Positions 13,942 through 17,218 of a stretch of DNA of 17,218 nt are shown piece after piece. The DNA is from CAYRHS01 sp964424125 (lineage in GTDB: Bacteria; Actinomycetota; Acidimicrobiia; IMCC26256; JAOSJL01), in NCBI GenBank assembly GCA_964424125.1, contig CAYRHS010000060.1, positions 1 through 17,218 on the forward strand, in the 5' to 3' direction. The stretch's first letter is position 1. Every line of letters starts with the position of its first letter. The notes under the pieces were generated by a model. That model was not told the DNA's origin. It ran no database searches and worked only from the letters and a program-made list of their open reading frames with translations. Position numbers and translations under genes: made by a program.

Positions 13942-16329
13942 TCAGCCGCGGAGCTCGGCCCCGTGGGTCCGGTCCACCGCTTCGATCAACCGGTGCCGGA
14001 CCGTGCCGACCTCGGCATCGGTGAGGGTCCGGTCCGGCGCACGCAGCGACACGGCGAAGGCGAGGCTCCGGCGCCCCGCACCGAGCGCGTCGCTGCGGAA
14101 CTCGTCGAAGCAGCGGACCGACTCGACGAGACCGTCGCCGGCGGTCTCGATCGTCCGTACGATCGCGGCCGCGGCGACGTCGTCGCCGACGACGAACGCC
14201 AGGTCGATGGCCGAGGCCGGGAACCGGGAGAAGGCCTCGAAGCGTCGCGGCCGGCGCGTGGCGGAGAGGACGGCGTCCAGGTCCACCTCCAGGCCGACCG
14301 CGGGCCGGCCGGTCGAGAAGTGCGCCGCGACCTCGTCCTCGAGCTCGCCGACGACCCCGACCGCCCGCCCGCTGACCAGCACCCGCGCCACTCTTCCCGC
14401 GGCGAAGCCGGGCCCCTCTCCCGGTTCGAGCGTCGCCTCGGCCAGCGAGAGCGCCGTGACCACCTCCTCCCACAGGTCGACGGCGTCGTACGCGTCTGCG
14501 GACCGGTCGGCGGCGTGGGGCCCGGTGCGGATGGTGCCGGTGAGCACGGCCGCGAGCGCTTCGCGCTCGTCGGGGAGCGTCTCGCCGGGTGGCGGTGGTC
14601 CGAAGACGTGCCCGATCTCGAAGAGCCCGACGTCCGCTCGCCCCTGCCCGGCGTTGAAGCCGGCGGCTTGCAGCAGGCCGGGGAGCAGCCGGGGTCGCAG
14701 CAGTGACTCGTCCGCGCGCAGCGGGTTCTCGACCTCGACGCCGTCACCCGGGAGGCCCAACGCCTCGAGGTCCCCGGGCGCGACGAAGGTGAGCGTCTTC
14801 ACCTCGTCCAGACCCGCGCCCACGAGCGCGTCGGCCACCAGGCGCCGGTCGCGTTGCCGGGGTGTGAGCCGACCGGCCTCCTCGGTCGAACGGGGGACGG
14901 TGCGTTCGACCGCGTTGTAGCCGATGTGACGGGCGACCTCCTCGACCAGGTCGACCTCGCGCTCGAGGTCGGGGCGGAAAGTCGGCGTCCGAGTCTCGAG
15001 CTCGCCGTCGCCACCACGCACCTCGATGCCGAGCGGTTCCAGAGCACCACGGACGTCGGGCTCGCCCAGCGCGGTCCCGAGCACCTCATTGACCCGCTCG
15101 ACCCGCAGTCGGATCCGGGGGCGCGCGACGAGTTCGGGGTAGACGTCGATCGGCTCGGGCGCGGCCTCGCCGCGCGCGACCTCGGCCAGGAGCTCGGCCG
15201 CCCGGGCCGAGCCCGCGAGCACCGCGTTCGGGTCGACGCCTCGCTCGAAGCGCGCGCTCGCCTCGGAACGCAGTCCGAGGCGCTTCGCGGTCCGGCCGAT
15301 CCCGGCAGGGTCGAAGTATGCGGCCTCGAGCAGGACGGTCGTGGTCGACTCGGACACCTCGGTCGCGCCGCCACCCATCACGCCCGCGATCGCCTGGGCC
15401 GACCGGTCGGCTCCGCAGATCAGGAGGTCGTCGTCGGTGAGCTCCCGTTCCGCCCCATCGAGCGTGGTGAGCCGCTCCCCGGGGGCAGCGAGGCGGACCA
15501 CGATCCCACCGCCGGGGAGCAGCGCGTGGTCGAACGCGTGGAGGGGTTGTCCCCGCTCGAGCATCACGTAGTTGGTGACGTCGACGACGTTGCTGATCGG
15601 ACGCATCCCCGCCAGCGTGAGCCGCCGGGCGAGCCAGCCGGGCGAGGGGCCCGGGGTGACCCGGATCACCCGCGCGGTGAAGCGCGGGCATCGATCGGGG
15701 GCTTCCACGACCACCGACGCGACCTCCGCCGTGGGCGCGCCCCCTTCGTGGACGGACGGCTCCGGAACCGTGAGCGGCACCCGGAAGTGGGCCGCGAGGT
15801 CGCGGGCCACGCCCACGACCGACATCGCGTCGGGGCGGTTCGGCGTGACCTCGAGCTCGAACACCGTGTCGTCCAAGCCCAGCGCGTCACGGACCTCGCT
15901 TCCGACCTCGGCGGTCGGATCGAGCTGCAGGATGCCCGCGTGGTCCTCGCCCAGGCCCAACTCCTGTTCCGAGCAGAGCATCCCATCGGAACGCTCGCCC
16001 CGGATGGAGCGTCGTTCCAGGGTCAGCCCGCCCGGCAAGGTGACCCCGACGGGCGCGTACGGCACGACGTCACCGGCGGTGAGGTTGCGCGCCCCGCAGA
16101 CGACGGTGGCCGTTCCCACGCCGCGGTCGACGTCGACGAGGGTCAGGCGGTCGGCGTTGGGGTGGGCGCGCACGTCGAGCACGCGTGCGACGATCACCCC
16201 CTCGATCCCGCGGCCCGGTTGCTCGAGCGCCTCGACAACGAGGCCGAGCTGGTCGAGCGCAGCCGCGACCTCGGACGGGTCGTCGAGGACCGGTGCGAAC
16301 TCTCGGAGCCAACTGAGCGGGACGCGCAT
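13942..16329 (-). CDS. pheT: Phenylalanyl-tRNA synthetase beta subunit, 795 aa
   Basis: This is the large subunit of the (alpha-beta)2 enzyme that charges tRNA-Phe; it edits mischarged tyrosine and binds tRNA. The N-terminus MRVPLSWLREF is typical. An EMAP-II-like tRNA-binding domain covers about 40-150 (ARVLDVRAHPNADRLTLVDVD), and B3/B4 editing and B5 domains follow in the middle. The catalytic-like core includes RPRLLPGLLQAAGFN, and a ferredoxin-fold anticodon-binding domain ends the protein (about 700-795, from FPASAIDLAFVV). The length is normal. It starts 9 nt after the pheS stop with no clear Shine-Dalgarno, so it probably depends on pheS translation. Confidence 0.97.
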   Translation of the reverse strand: MRVPLSWLREFAPVLDDPSEVAAALDQLGLVVEALEQPGRGIEGVIVARVLDVRAHPNADRLTLVDVDRGVGTATVVCGARNLTAGDVVPYAPVGVTLPGGLTLERRSIRGERSDGMLCSEQELGLGEDHAGILQLDPTAEVGSEVRDALGLDDTVFELEVTPNRPDAMSVVGVARDLAAHFRVPLTVPEPSVHEGGAPTAEVASVVVEAPDRCPRFTARVIRVTPGPSPGWLARRLTLAGMRPISNVVDVTNYVMLERGQPLHAFDHALLPGGGIVVRLAAPGERLTTLDGAERELTDDDLLICGADRSAQAIAGVMGGGATEVSESTTTVLLEAAYFDPAGIGRTAKRLGLRSEASARFERGVDPNAVLAGSARAAELLAEVARGEAAPEPIDVYPELVARPRIRLRVERVNEVLGTALGEPDVRGALEPLGIEVRGGDGELETRTPTFRPDLEREVDLVEEVARHIGYNAVERTVPRSTEEAGRLTPRQRDRRLVADALVGAGLDEVKTLTFVAPGDLEALGLPGDGVEVENPLRADESLLRPRLLPGLLQAAGFNAGQGRADVGLFEIGHVFGPPPPGETLPDEREALAAVLTGTIRTGPHAADRSADAYDAVDLWEEVVTALSLAEATLEPGEGPGFAAGRVARVLVSGRAVGVVGELEDEVAAHFSTGRPAVGLEVDLDAVLSATRRPRRFEAFSRFPASAIDLAFVVGDDVAAAAIVRTIETAGDGLVESVRCFDEFRSDALGAGRRSLAFAVSLRAPDRTLTDAEVGTVRHRLIEAVDRTHGAELRG

Positions 16330-16338
16330 ATTCGATCG

Positions 16339-17218
16339 TCAGAACTGCGCCAGGAAGCGCACGTCGTTCTCGTAGAAGGTCTTGATGTGGTCGATGCCGA
16401 AGCGCATCTGCGCCATCCGCTCGAGACCGAAACCGAACGCGAAGCCCGTGTACGCCTCGGATTCGTAGCCGACGGCCTCGAAGACGTTCGGGTCGACCAT
16501 CCCGCAGCCTCCGAGCTCGATCCAGCCGGTCTGCGAGCAGACGCCACACCCGGCCCCTTCGCAGAAGATGCAGGTGATCTCGAACTCGGCCGACGGTTCG
16601 GTGAACGGGAAGTACGACGGCCGCAGCCGCGAGTCCACGCGCTCCCCGAAGTATGCGTGGGTGAAGGCCTCGATCGTGCCCGCGAGGTCGCCGAAGGTGA
16701 TGCCGCGGTCCACCGCGAGACCTTCGATCTGGTAGAAGACCGGCGAGTGCCGGGCGTCGAGCGTGTCGCGGCGGAAGCACCGGCCGGGCATGACCGTGTA
16801 GATGGGCGGGCGCTGCCCCTGCATGACCCGGATCTGCACGGGCGACGTGTGGGTGCGGAGCACGACCTCCTCGGGCCGTCCGAGCCGGACGTAGAGCGTG
16901 TCCCACATGGATCGAGCGGGGTGCCCCGGCGGGATGTTGAGCGCCTCGAAGTTGTACCAGTCGGTCTCGACCTCCGGACCCTCGGCCACCTGGTAGCCGA
17001 GGCCGCAGAACACGTCCTCGAGCTCCCGCTGGACCTGCGTGATGAGGTGGAGGTGGCCGCGACGACGACCGTGGCCTCCGACCGTGAGGTCGAGCGCCGG
17101 GGCCGCGCTCGCGGCGCGACCGGAACGCAACGCGGTGGCGCGCTCGTCGAGCAGGTTCTCGACCTCGGCGCGGTACGCGCCGAGGGCCTTCCCGGCCGCG
17201 GGCCGGTCGGCGTCCGGG
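16339..17218 (-). CDS. pheS: Phenylalanyl-tRNA synthetase alpha subunit (partial, 5' end missing)
   Basis: This is the catalytic subunit of the class II synthetase for phenylalanine. The frame is open to the right edge, and the upstream residues (AAGKALGAYRAEVENLLDERATALRSG) are the expected coiled-coil arm, so the true start is outside the window. HTSPVQIRVM, the motif 2 region GRCFRRDTLDARHSPVF and the motif 3 region FGFGLERMAQMRFGIDHIK are intact. An insertion before GGCGMVDP carries four cysteines as C-x2-C-x4-C-x2-C (CIFCEGAGCGVC), which could bind zinc. It is followed by pheT after 9 nt. Confidence 0.97.
   Translation of the reverse strand, partial: PDADRPAAGKALGAYRAEVENLLDERATALRSGRAASAAPALDLTVGGHGRRRGHLHLITQVQRELEDVFCGLGYQVAEGPEVETDWYNFEALNIPPGHPARSMWDTLYVRLGRPEEVVLRTHTSPVQIRVMQGQRPPIYTVMPGRCFRRDTLDARHSPVFYQIEGLAVDRGITFGDLAGTIEAFTHAYFGERVDSRLRPSYFPFTEPSAEFEITCIFCEGAGCGVCSQTGWIELGGCGMVDPNVFEAVGYESEAYTGFAFGFGLERMAQMRFGIDHIKTFYENDVRFLAQF

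Noticed and set aside
1..17218. Mobile elements, CRISPR arrays, prophage, toxin-antitoxin or defence genes
   Set aside because: No transposase, integrase, direct-repeat array or such gene was seen; base composition looks even and gene order is conserved housekeeping.

Overview
The window is very GC-rich and has the gene order of an actinomycete (Actinomycetota). Read along the minus strand it runs pheS-pheT-argC-argJ-argB-argD-argF-argR-argG-argH-mpg-(insert)-tyrS-16S rRNA. From general knowledge, Mycobacterium tuberculosis keeps pheST near argCJBDFRGH and has mpg beside tyrS. Here the order is tighter and ends at an rRNA operon. The organism cannot be placed below phylum. The V1 loop of the 16S fragment and the TyrZ-like TyrS do not suggest a classical Mycobacterium or Streptomyces, and a deeper lineage such as Acidimicrobiia is only a guess.

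Left end, minus strand: the first ~161 bases are the 5' end of a 16S rRNA gene that leaves the window. Behind it lie a leader of about 357 nt with a boxA-like element and two hairpins, a good sigma-70 promoter (TTGACC-17-TATCAT), the tyrS terminator, and tyrS.

Centre left, plus strand: a class A penicillin-binding protein with two PASTA domains, followed by a small two-CBS-domain protein. This pair is divergent from tyrS and convergent with mpg, and it is the only interruption of the minus-strand block.

Centre and right, minus strand: a complete arginine pathway from N-acetylglutamate to arginine (argB, argC, argD, argJ, argF, argG, argH) with its regulator argR. Six of the eight junctions from argC to mpg are 4-nt NTGA start/stop overlaps once the start codons are corrected, so the block looks translationally coupled. 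A single promoter upstream of argC carries a perfect 18-bp ARG-box-like dyad, and its -10 is placed so that the argC message should be leaderless. Upstream sit pheT (complete) and pheS (5' end missing at the window edge), separated from argC by two hairpins.

I found no mobile element, CRISPR array, prophage, defence system or tRNA gene, and no obviously novel multi-gene system. The points worth a second look are small: the argC control region, repeated GTGAGCG coupling junctions, a HIGH-motif substitution in TyrS, a substituted glycosyltransferase motif and a possible lipobox in the PBP, and palindromes in the rrn promoter spacer and the tyrS/PBP divergent region.
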